A DNA stretch of 64,000 nt from contig NZ_QLTK01000004.1 of the NCBI RefSeq assembly GCF_003269035.1, positions 248,001 through 312,000 of the forward strand, written 5' to 3'. The stretch comes from Paraburkholderia bryophila. Its GTDB lineage: Bacteria; Pseudomonadota; Gammaproteobacteria; Burkholderiales; Burkholderiaceae. The number at the start of each line of letters is the position of its first letter. The first letter of the stretch is position 1. Under the pieces are notes generated by a model, which did no database searches, was not told the DNA's origin, and saw only the letters and a program-made list of their open reading frames with translations. Shown here in pieces: positions 18,565-27,682 of this stretch. Made by a program: the position numbers and the translations under genes.

Positions 18565-20586
18565 TTAACCTCGGTTCCGGTATTGATTGACGGCTTGCAG
18601 GCTCGTGTTCAGATTCGGCAGTTCGACCGCGGCGGAACCCGCGTCCACCTGCCTGACCAGATCCTCCACGGTCTGCGTCTTCTTCGACGCGTTGTCGAAA
18701 TAGCGGGTGAGCGAGGACTGCGCGGCCTGCAGATCGGACTTGAGCGTGGTCTGGTTGCGCGACAGCAGCGCGAGCCGCGCCGACAGCAGGCGCAGCTTCA
18801 CGTTCTCACGCACGAAATAGCCCTGGTCGGGCGTGACCAGCATGGCGTCGGCGTTGTCGATGCGACGCACCTGCACGAGGCTCGTCAACTGCTGGCCGAT
18901 GCCCGTGCTCACTTCGCGCCACCACACTTTCCAGCGCGGCTCGCCGGTGGCCGCGGCCACCTTCGCCGTGTCGGCCCAGGTCGCGGCCTTCGGCGTGGCA
19001 TGCGCGATCGGCGACTCGCCCGACAGCGGCAGGCTGTCGATCTGGTCGATCGCGTTGTCTAGCTTGATGGCGAGACCGGTCAGGTCGGTGGACGGCGCGG
19101 CCTTCAGCTTGTCGATGTCTTGCGCGATTGCCTTGCGCACCGTGACGGCTTGCGGGCTGTCCGACGCGGCCAGACGCGTGTCCGCGCTTTGCAGCGCGAA
19201 CAGCGCGAGTTGCGTGTTGCCGGTGAGCTGCAACTGCTGGCTCGCGGCCGACAGCATCTGCCCGACTTCGGCGAAGGTCCAGTCGTCGCGATTGCGGGCG
19301 AGATCCGTGTATTGCTGCTGCAGCGCCTGCTGCGCGGTCTGCGCGTCGGCGAGCTTGCCTTCGAGCTGCGCGACCTGGGCGTCCGATTGATGCACCGTGG
19401 CCAGCGCCTGCTCGGTCTTGACGCGCAACTCGCTGGTCTGCGCGTCGTTGGCCTGCTGGCGTTGCGCGAGTTGCTGCCCGGCGCGCTCCACCTTGCGGTT
19501 GAGCGCATAGCCGCCCACGCCCGCGCCACAGGCCAGGATCACGACGACAAACCACAGCAGCGGTCCGCTCGCGCTGCGGCGCTTTTGCGCTTCGTAGGGC
19601 GTGAAGGGGGGATTCGGCGGCAACCCGGTGGTCGCGGCCGGCTGGGGTGAAGCGTTCGTGGAAGCGGTCGTTTCAGTCATGCGTGATTGTGCCGGTGAAT
19701 GAGCCGGGTTGGACGGTGCCGGTTGAACTACGGTCGGAACGGCGGCAAGCAGAGCGCGGGCAATCCGGTCGTCGCCCGCGCCGGACACCGTCATGCTATC
19801 AAAACCCAATGCCCGCGCGGTCTGCGCAATCCGCGGATGCGGCGTGACGAGCGTGGCGTGTTTGAGCGCGGCGATTTCTCCGGCGGTCAGATGGTCTTGC
19901 GCGAGTTCGTGCAGATTGCGCACGCCTTCGGAACTGGTCAGCAGCCACGCATGCGGCAGGCCGGCGAGCAGTTCGTGCACGCGCGCCCAACCGCCGATCG
20001 ACGGCTCGGGCACGAGACGCCGGTAAGCCGCGACCGTCTCGACTTCGGCGCCGGCTTCTCGCAGACGCTCGGCGAGCCATTCGCGGCCGCCGTCGCCACG
20101 CACGATCAGCACGCGCTGGCCTTCGAAGCCGGTGGCGCCGAGCGCGCTTTCGAGCGCCGCGAATAGACCTTCGGAATCGAAGCGCGCGGTTTCCTCGTCG
20201 TTACCCGACGGCGGGCTGATGACGTTGTACGCCGGCGCCGCGACGCCATGGCGCGCGAGCGCCTGCACACTACCCGGCCCGACCACGCCGATCGGCAGCG
20301 CATGCGGCCAGATCGCGCCGCTGTGCGCGAACGCCTGGTCGATCGCGTTCGGCGAGACGAACACGACCAGCGCGTAGCGTTCGAGCGAAGCGAGCACCGC
20401 GCGCAGCGGCGCGGCGTCGATGACCGGCGCGATGTCGATTAACGGGAAGTCGAGCGTGGCGATACCGGCTTCGGCGAGCCGTGCGATCAACTCGCTCGAC
20501 TGACCGGCCGGTCGCGTAATCACGACCGTGAACGCCGTCTTGCCGACGGTGGAGGACGAGGTGTTGCTGGAGAAGTCCGCTGTCAT
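18565..20586 (-). CDS. hemDX: fused uroporphyrinogen-III synthase (HemD) and HemX membrane protein
   Basis: 673 residues. The N-terminal half (about 15-285) is HemD, which closes hydroxymethylbilane to uroporphyrinogen III. VVITRPAGQSSELIARL, VFVSPNAIDQAF, VVGPGSVQALARHGV and the later WLLTSSEGVRNL are its family runs. After a Pro/Ala/Thr linker (about 290-330) comes HemX: one membrane helix (LLWFVVVILACGAGVGGYAL), a long Gln/Ala-rich coiled coil, and the HemX domain ending LPNLNTSLQAVNQYRNRG. The ATG at 20586 overlaps the hemC stop by one base (TGATG); a GTG one codon upstream is the alternative. The fusion puts a cytoplasmic enzyme on an inner-membrane anchor. Confidence 0.93.
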   Translation of the reverse strand: MTADFSSNTSSSTVGKTAFTVVITRPAGQSSELIARLAEAGIATLDFPLIDIAPVIDAAPLRAVLASLERYALVVFVSPNAIDQAFAHSGAIWPHALPIGVVGPGSVQALARHGVAAPAYNVISPPSGNDEETARFDSEGLFAALESALGATGFEGQRVLIVRGDGGREWLAERLREAGAEVETVAAYRRLVPEPSIGGWARVHELLAGLPHAWLLTSSEGVRNLHELAQDHLTAGEIAALKHATLVTPHPRIAQTARALGFDSMTVSGAGDDRIARALLAAVPTVVQPAPSNPAHSPAQSRMTETTASTNASPQPAATTGLPPNPPFTPYEAQKRRSASGPLLWFVVVILACGAGVGGYALNRKVERAGQQLAQRQQANDAQTSELRVKTEQALATVHQSDAQVAQLEGKLADAQTAQQALQQQYTDLARNRDDWTFAEVGQMLSAASQQLQLTGNTQLALFALQSADTRLAASDSPQAVTVRKAIAQDIDKLKAAPSTDLTGLAIKLDNAIDQIDSLPLSGESPIAHATPKAATWADTAKVAAATGEPRWKVWWREVSTGIGQQLTSLVQVRRIDNADAMLVTPDQGYFVRENVKLRLLSARLALLSRNQTTLKSDLQAAQSSLTRYFDNASKKTQTVEDLVRQVDAGSAAVELPNLNTSLQAVNQYRNRG

Positions 20587-21626
20587 CACTCGCCGGTCGC
20601 CGCGCCGGAGGTCGTGTCGGGATTTGCGCGGGTCGCTGCGCCCTTCGCCAATCCGGCAGCGGGACCGCTCGCCGTGCTGAGCGCACGCACAATCTCCATC
20701 GCGCCTTGCTGTTCGAGTTCGTCGGCGACCTGCTGGCCGAGCGCGATGGCGCGTTCGACGGTCGGCGCGGGCGCCGAGGCCTGCGCGCTCAACACGCGTT
20801 GACCGTCGGGCGTCGCGACGATGCCACGCAGATGCAACGCGCCGTCATGCCACGTGGCATACGCGGCGAGCGGCACCTCGCAACTGCCGCCGAGCGCGCG
20901 CGAGACCATGCGCTCCGCTTCGACGGCTGCGGCCGTGTGTGCGTGATGCAACGGCGCGAGCCATGCCGCGAGGTCCGCGCGATCGGCGCGAATCTCGATG
21001 CCGAGCGCGCCCTGACCTGCGGCGGGCAAGCTGTCTTCGGGATCGAGCAGCGCACGGATGCGGTCAGCGAGACCCAGCCGCTTAAGCCCCGCAGCCGCCA
21101 GAATGATCGCGGCGTAGTCGCCACGGTCGAGCTTGCCCAGCCGCGTATCCAGATTGCCGCGCAGCGGCCGCACTTCGAGATGCGGATAACGGATGCGCAA
21201 CATCGCCTCACGGCGCAGGCTGGACGTGCCGACCACCGCGCCGGCCGGCAACGCGGCCAGCGACTCGTACTGATTCGAGACCAGCGCGTCGCGCGGATCC
21301 TCGCGTTCCATGATGGTCGACAACGCAAAGCCCTCGGGCAAGGTCATCGGCACGTCCTTGAGCGAATGCACGGCGAGGTCGGCGCGGCCATCGGCTAGCG
21401 CCGCTTCCAGTTCCTTGACGAACAAACCCTTACCACCAACCTTCGACAAAGTGCGATCGAGAATTTGATCGCCACGTGTCGTCATTCCGAGGATTTTTAC
21501 GTCACAAGATGGATATAATTTGTGCAGCGCACATCGCACATGCTCCGCCTGCCACATGGCAAGGCGGCTTTCTCGCGACGCAATCACAAGCGTGTGGGGT
21601 GGCGTGGAAAACGTCTCGGTGTTCAT
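20586..21626 (-). CDS. hemC: hydroxymethylbilane synthase (porphobilinogen deaminase)
   Basis: A 346-residue enzyme joining four porphobilinogens into hydroxymethylbilane. C249 in [12 protein letters not shown] carries the dipyrromethane cofactor, and the catalytic aspartate is in [13 protein letters not shown] (D91). [25 protein letters not shown] and [11 protein letters not shown] are family runs. The start at 21626 (MNTETFS) was chosen over the frame's upstream ATG because only a few residues precede the conserved [15 protein letters not shown]. It is the first gene of the haem operon and divergent from ppc. The final 20 residues are a low-complexity Ala/Gly tail. Confidence 0.96.
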   Translation of the reverse strand: MNTETFSTPPHTLVIASRESRLAMWQAEHVRCALHKLYPSCDVKILGMTTRGDQILDRTLSKVGGKGLFVKELEAALADGRADLAVHSLKDVPMTLPEGFALSTIMEREDPRDALVSNQYESLAALPAGAVVGTSSLRREAMLRIRYPHLEVRPLRGNLDTRLGKLDRGDYAAIILAAAGLKRLGLADRIRALLDPEDSLPAAGQGALGIEIRADRADLAAWLAPLHHAHTAAAVEAERMVSRALGGSCEVPLAAYATWHDGALHLRGIVATPDGQRVLSAQASAPAPTVERAIALGQQVADELEQQGAMEIVRALSTASGPAAGLAKGAATRANPDTTSGAATGE

Positions 21627-22039
21627 TAGCTTGCTGATCGAATGTCGGGATGTAATAACAAACAATGTTAGCACGCGCCCTTATGTCTCAAGGCACGGCC
21701 AGCCGCCGTGCAGGCGCGGTATCGATGGAGGAGACAGGCTTCGCGCGGCGCACGCCTGCCCCATCCCAGCCTGTTCACGCACGGTCGTTCGCGCACCGCT
21801 GCCCGGCATGCGGGATGATGCATTGCGGCGCAAGCTGCACGCGTGGCCGACCCGGCCGGCGTGCATCGCAGTCGGCGCCCGGTCACCCTCACCGGCGTTC
21901 CGGCGGTTCGGCGTGCTGGTTCCACAGCCGCTCTCCATCGGCATCTATCGTTAGTGCTGTTCACATTGCAGTCCGTAGCGCAGTTCCGCAGTAGCAGTTC
22001 ATCACTCAACAGACCCCGGCTTCCCTGAGGAAACCCATC
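21627..22039. promoter_or_regulatory. divergent promoter region of hemC and ppc
   Basis: 413 bases with an AT-richer end next to hemC, including the imperfect operator-like repeat TAACA-N5-TGTTA (21656-21670). Short open frames on the plus strand are Arg/Pro-rich and lack ribosome-binding sites. The promoters for both genes must be here; neither was identified with confidence. Confidence 0.5.
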
Positions 22040-25000
22040 GTGACGTCTTCCGGATCGGCGCGCCCTGCCCGCCGCAACACTGCATCGCCCAACACCAACG
22101 CGGCCGACACCGCCGCGGCGCCTACCGCTTCCGCCGGCTCCGCCGCGAGCGCCACGCAGTCGACACCGGCCAAACGCGCCGGCAAAACAGCCCGTGCCGC
22201 CCAACCGGCCAACGCCGCCAAGGTCGGCAAATCCGCTAAAACGTCCACGGCCGCCAAGGCGGTCAAGCCCGCGAAAACCGTCAAGGCCGAGAAAGCCACG
22301 TCGGCCACGCCGGCGCCCCAACTGCAAGCCGTGTCGAAAGACAACAAGGTGCCCGCACCGAAAACCAACGGCCGCACGCGCGAGGACAAAGATCACCCGC
22401 TGTTCCAGGACATCCGGTATCTGGGACGCCTGCTCGGCGACGTGTTGCGTGAACAGGAAGGCGACGCGGTGTTCGACGTCGTCGAAACGATCCGTCAGAC
22501 GGCTGTGCGCTTTCGCCGCGAGGACGACAGCGCGGCCGCGCAAACGCTCGACAAGAAACTGCGCTCGCTGAGCCCGGAGCAAACGGTCAGCGTGGTGCGC
22601 GCGTTCAGCTACTTCTCGCATCTGGCCAATATCGCCGAAGACCGCCACCGCAATCGCCGCCACCGGATTCACGCGCTGGCCGGTTCGACCTCGCAGCCGG
22701 GCACGATCGCCCATGCGCTCGAACGGCTGGTCGCCGCCGGCGCGGCCGCGACGCCGGTACTGCAGCAGTTCTTCAACGAAGGGCTGATCGTGCCGGTGCT
22801 GACCGCGCATCCCACCGAAGTGCAGCGCAAGAGCATTCTCGACGCGCAGCACGACGTCGCCCGTCTGCTGGCCGAGCGTGACCAGCAATTGACCGATCGC
22901 GAACGCACGCACAATGAAGCGATGCTGCGCGCGCGCGTCACGTCGCTGTGGCAAACGCGCATGCTGCGCGACACGCGTCTGTCGGTGGCCGACGAAATCG
23001 AAAACGCGCTGTCGTTCTATCGCGCCACCTTCCTCGAAGAGATTCCGGCGCTGTATGCCGATATCGAAGAAGCGCTCGCGGAACACGGCCTCGAAGCGCG
23101 TCTGCCGCCGTTCTTCCAGATGGGTAGCTGGATCGGCGGCGACCGCGACGGCAATCCGAACGTCACGGCCGAAACGCTGGAAAACGCGATCACCCGCCAG
23201 GCCGCGGTGATCTTCGAACACTACATGGAACAGGTGCACAAGCTCGGCGCGGAGTTGTCGGTGTCGAACCTGCTGGCCGGCGCCAGCGAGCCGCTCAAGG
23301 CGCTCGCCGCCGCCTCGCCCGACCAGTCGCCGCACCGCACCGACGAACCCTATCGCCGCGCGTTGATCGGCATGTACACGCGGCTGGCCGCCAGCGCTCG
23401 CGTGCGGCTGGGCGAAGGCAGTGTGCCGGTGCGCAGCGCCGGTCGCGGCGCGGCGCCGGTACGTGCGATTCCGTATGACGACGCCGCCGACTTCGTGCGC
23501 GATCTGCATGTGCTGATGGACTCGCTCGCCGAGCATCACGGTGCGCCGCTGGCCGCGCCACGTCTGTCGCCGCTCGCGCGTGCCGCCGAAGTGTTCGGCT
23601 TCCATCTCGCGAGCATCGACCTGCGTCAGAGCTCGGACATTCACGAAGCGGTGATCGCCGAATTGCTCAAGCGCGCGGGCGTCGTGGAAGACTACGCGGC
23701 GCTGTCGGAAGCGGACAAACTTGCCGTGCTGCTCGCCGAACTGGCGCAGCCGCGTCCATTGCGCCTGCCGTATGCCGAGTATTCCGACCTCGTGAAGAGC
23801 GAACTCGGCGTGCTCGAGGAAGCCCGTGTGACGCGTGAAAAATTCGGCGCGCGCGCGGTGCGCAACTACATCATTTCGCACACGGAAACGGTCAGCGATC
23901 TGGTCGAAGTGATGCTGCTGCAAAAGGAAACCGGCCTGCTGCACGGCCGCCTGGGCGATGCCAACGATCCGGCGCGCGCAGGCCTGATGGTGATTCCGCT
24001 GTTCGAAACGATCCCCGACTTGCGCAACGCGCCGCACATCATGCGCGACCTGATTTCGCTGCCGGGCGTCGACTCACTGATCGAACATCAGGGCAACGAG
24101 CAGGAAGTCATGCTCGGCTATTCGGACAGCAATAAAGACGGCGGTTTCCTCACGTCGAACTGGGAGCTGTATCGCGCCGAGCTCGCGCTGGTGTCGCTAT
24201 TCAATCAGCGCGGCGTCACGCTGCGGCTGTTCCATGGCCGCGGCGGCACCGTCGGTCGCGGGGGCGGTCCGACCTACCAGGCGATTCTGTCGCAGCCGCC
24301 GGGCACCGTCGACGGTCAGATCCGTCTGACCGAACAGGGCGAAGTGATCGCCAGCAAGTTCGGCAATCCGGAAATCGGCCGGCGCAATCTGGAAACGGTC
24401 GTGGCCGCGACGCTCGAAGCGTCGTTGCTGCCGCACGGCAATACGCCCACGCAGTTGCCGGAGTTCGAGGAAACCATGCAGCAGTTGTCCGACGCGGCAA
24501 TGGCGTCGTACCGCGCGCTGGTCTATGAAACGCCGGGCTTCAAGGAGTACTTCTTCGAGTCCACGCCGATCGCGGAAATCGCCGAACTGAACATCGGCAG
24601 CCGGCCGGCTTCGCGCAAGCTGCAGGATCCGAAGCAACGCAAGATCGAAGATCTGCGCGCGATTCCGTGGGGCTTTTCGTGGGGCCAATGCCGTTTGCTG
24701 CTGACCGGCTGGTACGGTTTCGGCAGCGCGGTGGCCGCGCATCTGGATAGCGCGCCGAGCGACGCCGAACGCGCGCGCCGTCTCACGTTGCTGAAGAAGA
24801 TGCACAAGAGCTGGCCGTTCTTCTCGAACCTGCTGTCGAACATGGACATGGTGCTGGCGAAGACCGATCTCGCGGTCGCCTCGCGTTACGCAGCGCTGGT
24901 GTCCGACAAGAAACTGCGCAAGCATGTGTTCGAGCGGATCGTCGCGGAGTGGGAACGCACCTCGAAGGTGTTGTCGGAAATCACCGGCAAGAACGAGCGG

Positions 25001-25183
25001 CTCGCGGAGAATCCGCTGCTCGCACGTTCGATCAAGAACCGCTTCCCGTACCTCGATCCGCTGAATCACTTGCAGGTGGAGTTGCTCAAGCGTCACCGTG
25101 CGGGCGACACCAACGCGCGCGTGCGGCGCGGGATTCACCTGAGCATCAACGGGATTGCGGCGGGGTTGCGCAATACGGGTTAA
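22040..25183 (+). CDS. ppc: phosphoenolpyruvate carboxylase with a long Lys/Ala-rich N-terminal extension
   Basis: 1047 residues. It carboxylates phosphoenolpyruvate to oxaloacetate to refill the citric acid cycle. Catalytic motifs are [14 protein letters not shown] (catalytic H257), the [19 protein letters not shown] segment, and [15 protein letters not shown]. The C-terminus [12 protein letters not shown] is the conserved family end. E. coli PEPC starts about where residue 124 begins here ([15 protein letters not shown]). The first ~115 residues are therefore extra: no hydrophobic stretch, rich in Ala, Lys, Thr, Ser and Pro with AKA/KPAK steps like a histone H1 tail. The start is GTG, with GAGGAAA about seven bases upstream, which supports real translation of the tail. 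Monocistronic. Confidence 0.95.
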   Translation: MTSSGSARPARRNTASPNTNAADTAAAPTASAGSAASATQSTPAKRAGKTARAAQPANAAKVGKSAKTSTAAKAVKPAKTVKAEKATSATPAPQLQAVSKDNKVPAPKTNGRTREDKDHPLFQDIRYLGRLLGDVLREQEGDAVFDVVETIRQTAVRFRREDDSAAAQTLDKKLRSLSPEQTVSVVRAFSYFSHLANIAEDRHRNRRHRIHALAGSTSQPGTIAHALERLVAAGAAATPVLQQFFNEGLIVPVLTAHPTEVQRKSILDAQHDVARLLAERDQQLTDRERTHNEAMLRARVTSLWQTRMLRDTRLSVADEIENALSFYRATFLEEIPALYADIEEALAEHGLEARLPPFFQMGSWIGGDRDGNPNVTAETLENAITRQAAVIFEHYMEQVHKLGAELSVSNLLAGASEPLKALAAASPDQSPHRTDEPYRRALIGMYTRLAASARVRLGEGSVPVRSAGRGAAPVRAIPYDDAADFVRDLHVLMDSLAEHHGAPLAAPRLSPLARAAEVFGFHLASIDLRQSSDIHEAVIAELLKRAGVVEDYAALSEADKLAVLLAELAQPRPLRLPYAEYSDLVKSELGVLEEARVTREKFGARAVRNYIISHTETVSDLVEVMLLQKETGLLHGRLGDANDPARAGLMVIPLFETIPDLRNAPHIMRDLISLPGVDSLIEHQGNEQEVMLGYSDSNKDGGFLTSNWELYRAELALVSLFNQRGVTLRLFHGRGGTVGRGGGPTYQAILSQPPGTVDGQIRLTEQGEVIASKFGNPEIGRRNLETVVAATLEASLLPHGNTPTQLPEFEETMQQLSDAAMASYRALVYETPGFKEYFFESTPIAEIAELNIGSRPASRKLQDPKQRKIEDLRAIPWGFSWGQCRLLLTGWYGFGSAVAAHLDSAPSDAERARRLTLLKKMHKSWPFFSNLLSNMDMVLAKTDLAVASRYAALVSDKKLRKHVFERIVAEWERTSKVLSEITGKNERLAENPLLARSIKNRFPYLDPLNHLQVELLKRHRAGDTNARVRRGIHLSINGIAAGLRNTG

Positions 25184-25211
25184 GCGCCCGCCCGGGGCGC
25201 TTGCTTGAACA

Positions 25212-25252
25212 CCGAAGCCGGTCGCGGATCAGTCTGCCGTGACCGGCTTCGG
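25212..25252. terminator. 12-base inverted repeat between convergent ppc and the small secreted-protein gene
   Basis: CCGAAGCCGGTC and GACCGGCTTCGG form a perfect 12-base stem with a 17-base loop. A smaller hairpin (AAGCGCC / GGCGCTT, 25182-25202) precedes it. Neither has a T run. The right arm lies inside the last codons of the minus-strand gene. Confidence 0.5.
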
Positions 25253-25567
25253 CATTTCCGGCGGCCGGATGTTGAATTGGATCTCGGGATTGCGGCGCGC
25301 CTGATCGGCCGCGTTGCGCGCGTCGAGTTCGGATCGCTGACGCGCTTCGAATTCGCGGCGTGCTTCGCGCGACATGTTGATGGTCGCCCCGTCGACGATG
25401 CCATTGGGCTGGCGGCCAACGTCATTGGGCTGGTTGATCGGGTCTGACGCAATGGCACGCGGCAGGGTCGTGCCGCGTTGGCGATAATAGTCCTGATAGT
25501 TTTCCGCCGATACGCACATCGGCAACGCGGCCACGGCCGCGGCGAAACAAACGATTGGACGCAGCAT
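25229..25567 (-). CDS. small secreted/periplasmic protein of unknown function
   Basis: 112 residues. Residues 1-21 (MLRPIVCFAAAVAALPMCVSA) are a signal peptide with a good cleavage site before ENYQDYYRQRG. The mature part is hydrophilic, with a charged helical stretch SREARREFEARQRSELDARNAADQ and a proline-rich end. I recognise no family. Its stop lies in the inverted repeat shared with the ppc 3' region. Downstream of, and on the same strand as, the methyltransferase gene, but 121 bases away, so probably separate. Confidence 0.7.
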   Translation of the reverse strand: MLRPIVCFAAAVAALPMCVSAENYQDYYRQRGTTLPRAIASDPINQPNDVGRQPNGIVDGATINMSREARREFEARQRSELDARNAADQARRNPEIQFNIRPPEMPKPVTAD

Positions 25568-25687
25568 GCTGACGACGCTTCCGGTTATTCAACGACCGCA
25601 AGCGTATCAGCCCGCCGCGCCACAATTTGGCCAGCGCGTGAGATTGCGAACTTTCGCCGCAGGCATGGCGCCATGCCGCGTCAGAAC

Positions 25688-26440
25688 TCAGGCGGCTTCG
25701 ACCATCAGCGCGTCGAGCCTGAACGAGCCGTCTTCCTGCACGCCGAAATAGGCACGCACTTCGTCCGGTGAATGAGCCCACAGCGAGCGGATCGCCACGA
25801 CTCGCGGTTCGGGTGTGCGCATGCGCGCCACCCACGAATCGAATTCGATATCGATGCGCCAGCGCTCGCGAATCGATGCCTGAAATCCCGCCGCCTCGAA
25901 AAACGCGACCCATTCGTCCGCGCGGTAATCGCGGATATGCGAACCGTCGCGCAGCACTTCGACCGCCTGCAGGTACGTATCGAGCAACGGATGATCGCTG
26001 CCGGCGATATCGATGAACAATACCTTGCCGCCCGGCTTCAGCACACGCCGCACTTCCGTAAGCGCGAGCGGCACGTCGTGCCAGTGGTGCGCGCTCATCC
26101 GGCTGATAACCCAGTCGAACGTGTGATCGGCGAACGGCAGCTTTTCCGCGGCGCCCTGCTGCGTGCGGATGTTCGCGAGGCCGCGCTGGTTCGCCGCGCC
26201 TTCGACCGTCGCGAGCATTTGCGGCGCGATGTCGTAGGCGACCACCTCTTTCGCCTGTTTCGCGACGGCGAAACTCGCGTGGCCGGCGCCGCATCCCATG
26301 TCGAGCACCGTGGCGTCCGGCGTGGCGGCGATCGCCGTGGCCAGCGTCTGCAGATCGGCGCCGGTGGCATGGGTCTGACTCGTCAAGTACGCGGCGGCGG
26401 TCGAGCCGAACGCGTCGGCGACCTGTTCGTGATGCTTCAT
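25688..26440 (-). CDS. class I SAM-dependent methyltransferase (UbiE/Methyltransf_11 type)
   Basis: 250 residues. Motif I VLDMGCGAGHASFAVA binds S-adenosylmethionine. Motif II acid is in VVAYDIAPQML, and the run AAEKLPFADHTFDWVISRMSAHHW followed by EVRRVLKPGGKVLFIDIAG is the standard pattern of the YcgJ/UbiE-like group. The C-terminal part after residue 150 probably binds the substrate, which is unknown. Divergent from an XRE-type regulator whose relatives often control the neighbouring gene. Confidence 0.9.
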   Translation of the reverse strand: MKHHEQVADAFGSTAAAYLTSQTHATGADLQTLATAIAATPDATVLDMGCGAGHASFAVAKQAKEVVAYDIAPQMLATVEGAANQRGLANIRTQQGAAEKLPFADHTFDWVISRMSAHHWHDVPLALTEVRRVLKPGGKVLFIDIAGSDHPLLDTYLQAVEVLRDGSHIRDYRADEWVAFFEAAGFQASIRERWRIDIEFDSWVARMRTPEPRVVAIRSLWAHSPDEVRAYFGVQEDGSFRLDALMVEAA

Positions 26441-26544
26441 GGGGAGGCTCCGGTTATCGGTTATCGGGTCGAACCCAAGGGTGAAACCCAGCTGACACGG
26501 GAAGGCGTTGCAGCGTTCCTGCCGCTACAATAGGGCGCGTCGTG

Positions 26545-26575
26545 TACCAGTACAAGTTAAGCAATTATTCTGGTA
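26545..26575. promoter_or_regulatory. candidate operator between methyltransferase and regulator genes
   Basis: TACCAG (26545-26550) and CTGGTA (26570-26575) form an inverted repeat with centres about two helical turns apart in an AT-richer patch, next to a TACAAT -10-like hexamer near 26526. Binding by the adjacent regulator is inferred. Confidence 0.35.
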
Positions 26576-26632
26576 TCGAAAGCACCCCCAAAAGATCGCC
26601 TGATAATTCCCGCTACGCACCGCCCGCACAGA

Positions 26633-27445
26633 ATGACCACGCCGCCTACCGCCGACCACCCGCCGCCGCTCGACGCCACGCCTGCCCGCGCGCTCGGCGA
26701 CTTCATCCGCGCCCACCGCGAGCGGCTGTCGCCGCAAGCGGTCGGCCTGCCGCCGGGCCCGCGCCGCCGCACGCCCGGCCTACGGCGCGAGGAAGTCGCG
26801 CAATTGTGCGGCGTGAGCCCGACCTGGTACACGTGGATCGAGCAAGGACGGCCGGTGTCGGCCTCCGCCGAAGCGCTCGCGCGGATCGCGGTCGCGTTGC
26901 AGCTGTCGCGCGCCGAGCGGGCCTATCTGTTCGAGCTGGCCGCCCAGCGCGATCCGGCCGAGCCGGACCCGGCCGCCGCCGAGGCGCCCGCTACGCTGCT
27001 CGAAACCGTGCGGCTGGTCAACGCGCCGGCCTACGTGCTCGACCGTCAGTGGACCGCGCTGGCGTGGAACGAGCGCGCCGCCGATCTGTTCGTCGGCTGG
27101 CTGGATGGCGCGCACGACCGCAATCTGCTGCGCTACACCTTCACCGAACCCGCCGCGAGCGAGCTGATCGTCGACTGGGAAACGCGCGCGCGGCGGCTCG
27201 CCGCCGAATTTCGCGCCGACTCGATCCGGCATCTGAACGACGCGCCCACGCGCGCCCTGATCGACTCGCTGAGCGCCGCCAGCGACGCGTTCACGCGCTT
27301 CTGGGCGTCGCAGGACGTCGGCGGCCGCGAGGGCGGGCGGCGCGAATTCAACCATCCGCGCGACGGTCGTATCGTGTATGACCAGATCACGTTCAAACCC
27401 GCGCATCGGGAGGATCTGAAGCTGGTGGTGCTAGTGCGCGAGTAG
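26633..27445 (+). CDS. XRE-family transcriptional regulator with MmyB-like ligand-binding domain
   Basis: 270 residues. The helix-turn-helix at about 23-85 is typical: LGDFIRAHRERLSPQ, RRRTPGLRREEVAQLCGVSPTWYTWIEQGR and SAEALARIAVALQLSRAERAYLFELA. The rest has the MmyB-like PAS-fold pattern (VLDRQWTALAWNERAADLF, and near the end DGRIVYDQITFKPAHREDLKLVVLV). Regulators of this class are usually single-target and divergent from the gene they control, which here is the methyltransferase. The inducer is unknown. The ATG at 26633 has no strong ribosome-binding site. Confidence 0.92.
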   Translation: MTTPPTADHPPPLDATPARALGDFIRAHRERLSPQAVGLPPGPRRRTPGLRREEVAQLCGVSPTWYTWIEQGRPVSASAEALARIAVALQLSRAERAYLFELAAQRDPAEPDPAAAEAPATLLETVRLVNAPAYVLDRQWTALAWNERAADLFVGWLDGAHDRNLLRYTFTEPAASELIVDWETRARRLAAEFRADSIRHLNDAPTRALIDSLSAASDAFTRFWASQDVGGREGGRREFNHPRDGRIVYDQITFKPAHREDLKLVVLVRE

Positions 27446-27637
27446 CCGCATGTAGCACTCGAGACGCCGCTCAGCGTGCGTGTCCCGACCCGTTCGCCGG
27501 GATGGCAGCGGGTTCGCTGCTCATCGCCCCGTCTTCGGGCCGCCCTGCCGGTGTTAAAATCCCTGTCTTTCCGCGCTTCGGCGGCACCTTGCACGCATCG
27601 TGCAATCGCGCCGTCAGCCTCTTCACCGCTCGCTCAA

Positions 27638-27670
27638 CCGCTGCCTAACTGCTGCCTAACCGCTGCCTAA
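27638..27670. repeat. three tandem 11-base units in the argH leader
   Basis: CCGCTGCCTAA, CTGCTGCCTAA and CCGCTGCCTAA run head to tail, followed by a degenerate CTGCCCAAC, ending 12 bases before the argH ATG. Each unit contains a TAA. Confidence 0.7.
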
Positions 27671-27682
27671 CTGCCCAACACC

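Noticed and set aside
21668..24037. Very long minus-strand open frame across ppc
   Set aside because: It lies antisense to the ppc coding frame, has Arg/His/Gly-rich low-complexity composition and no ribosome-binding site. It is a product of high GC content.
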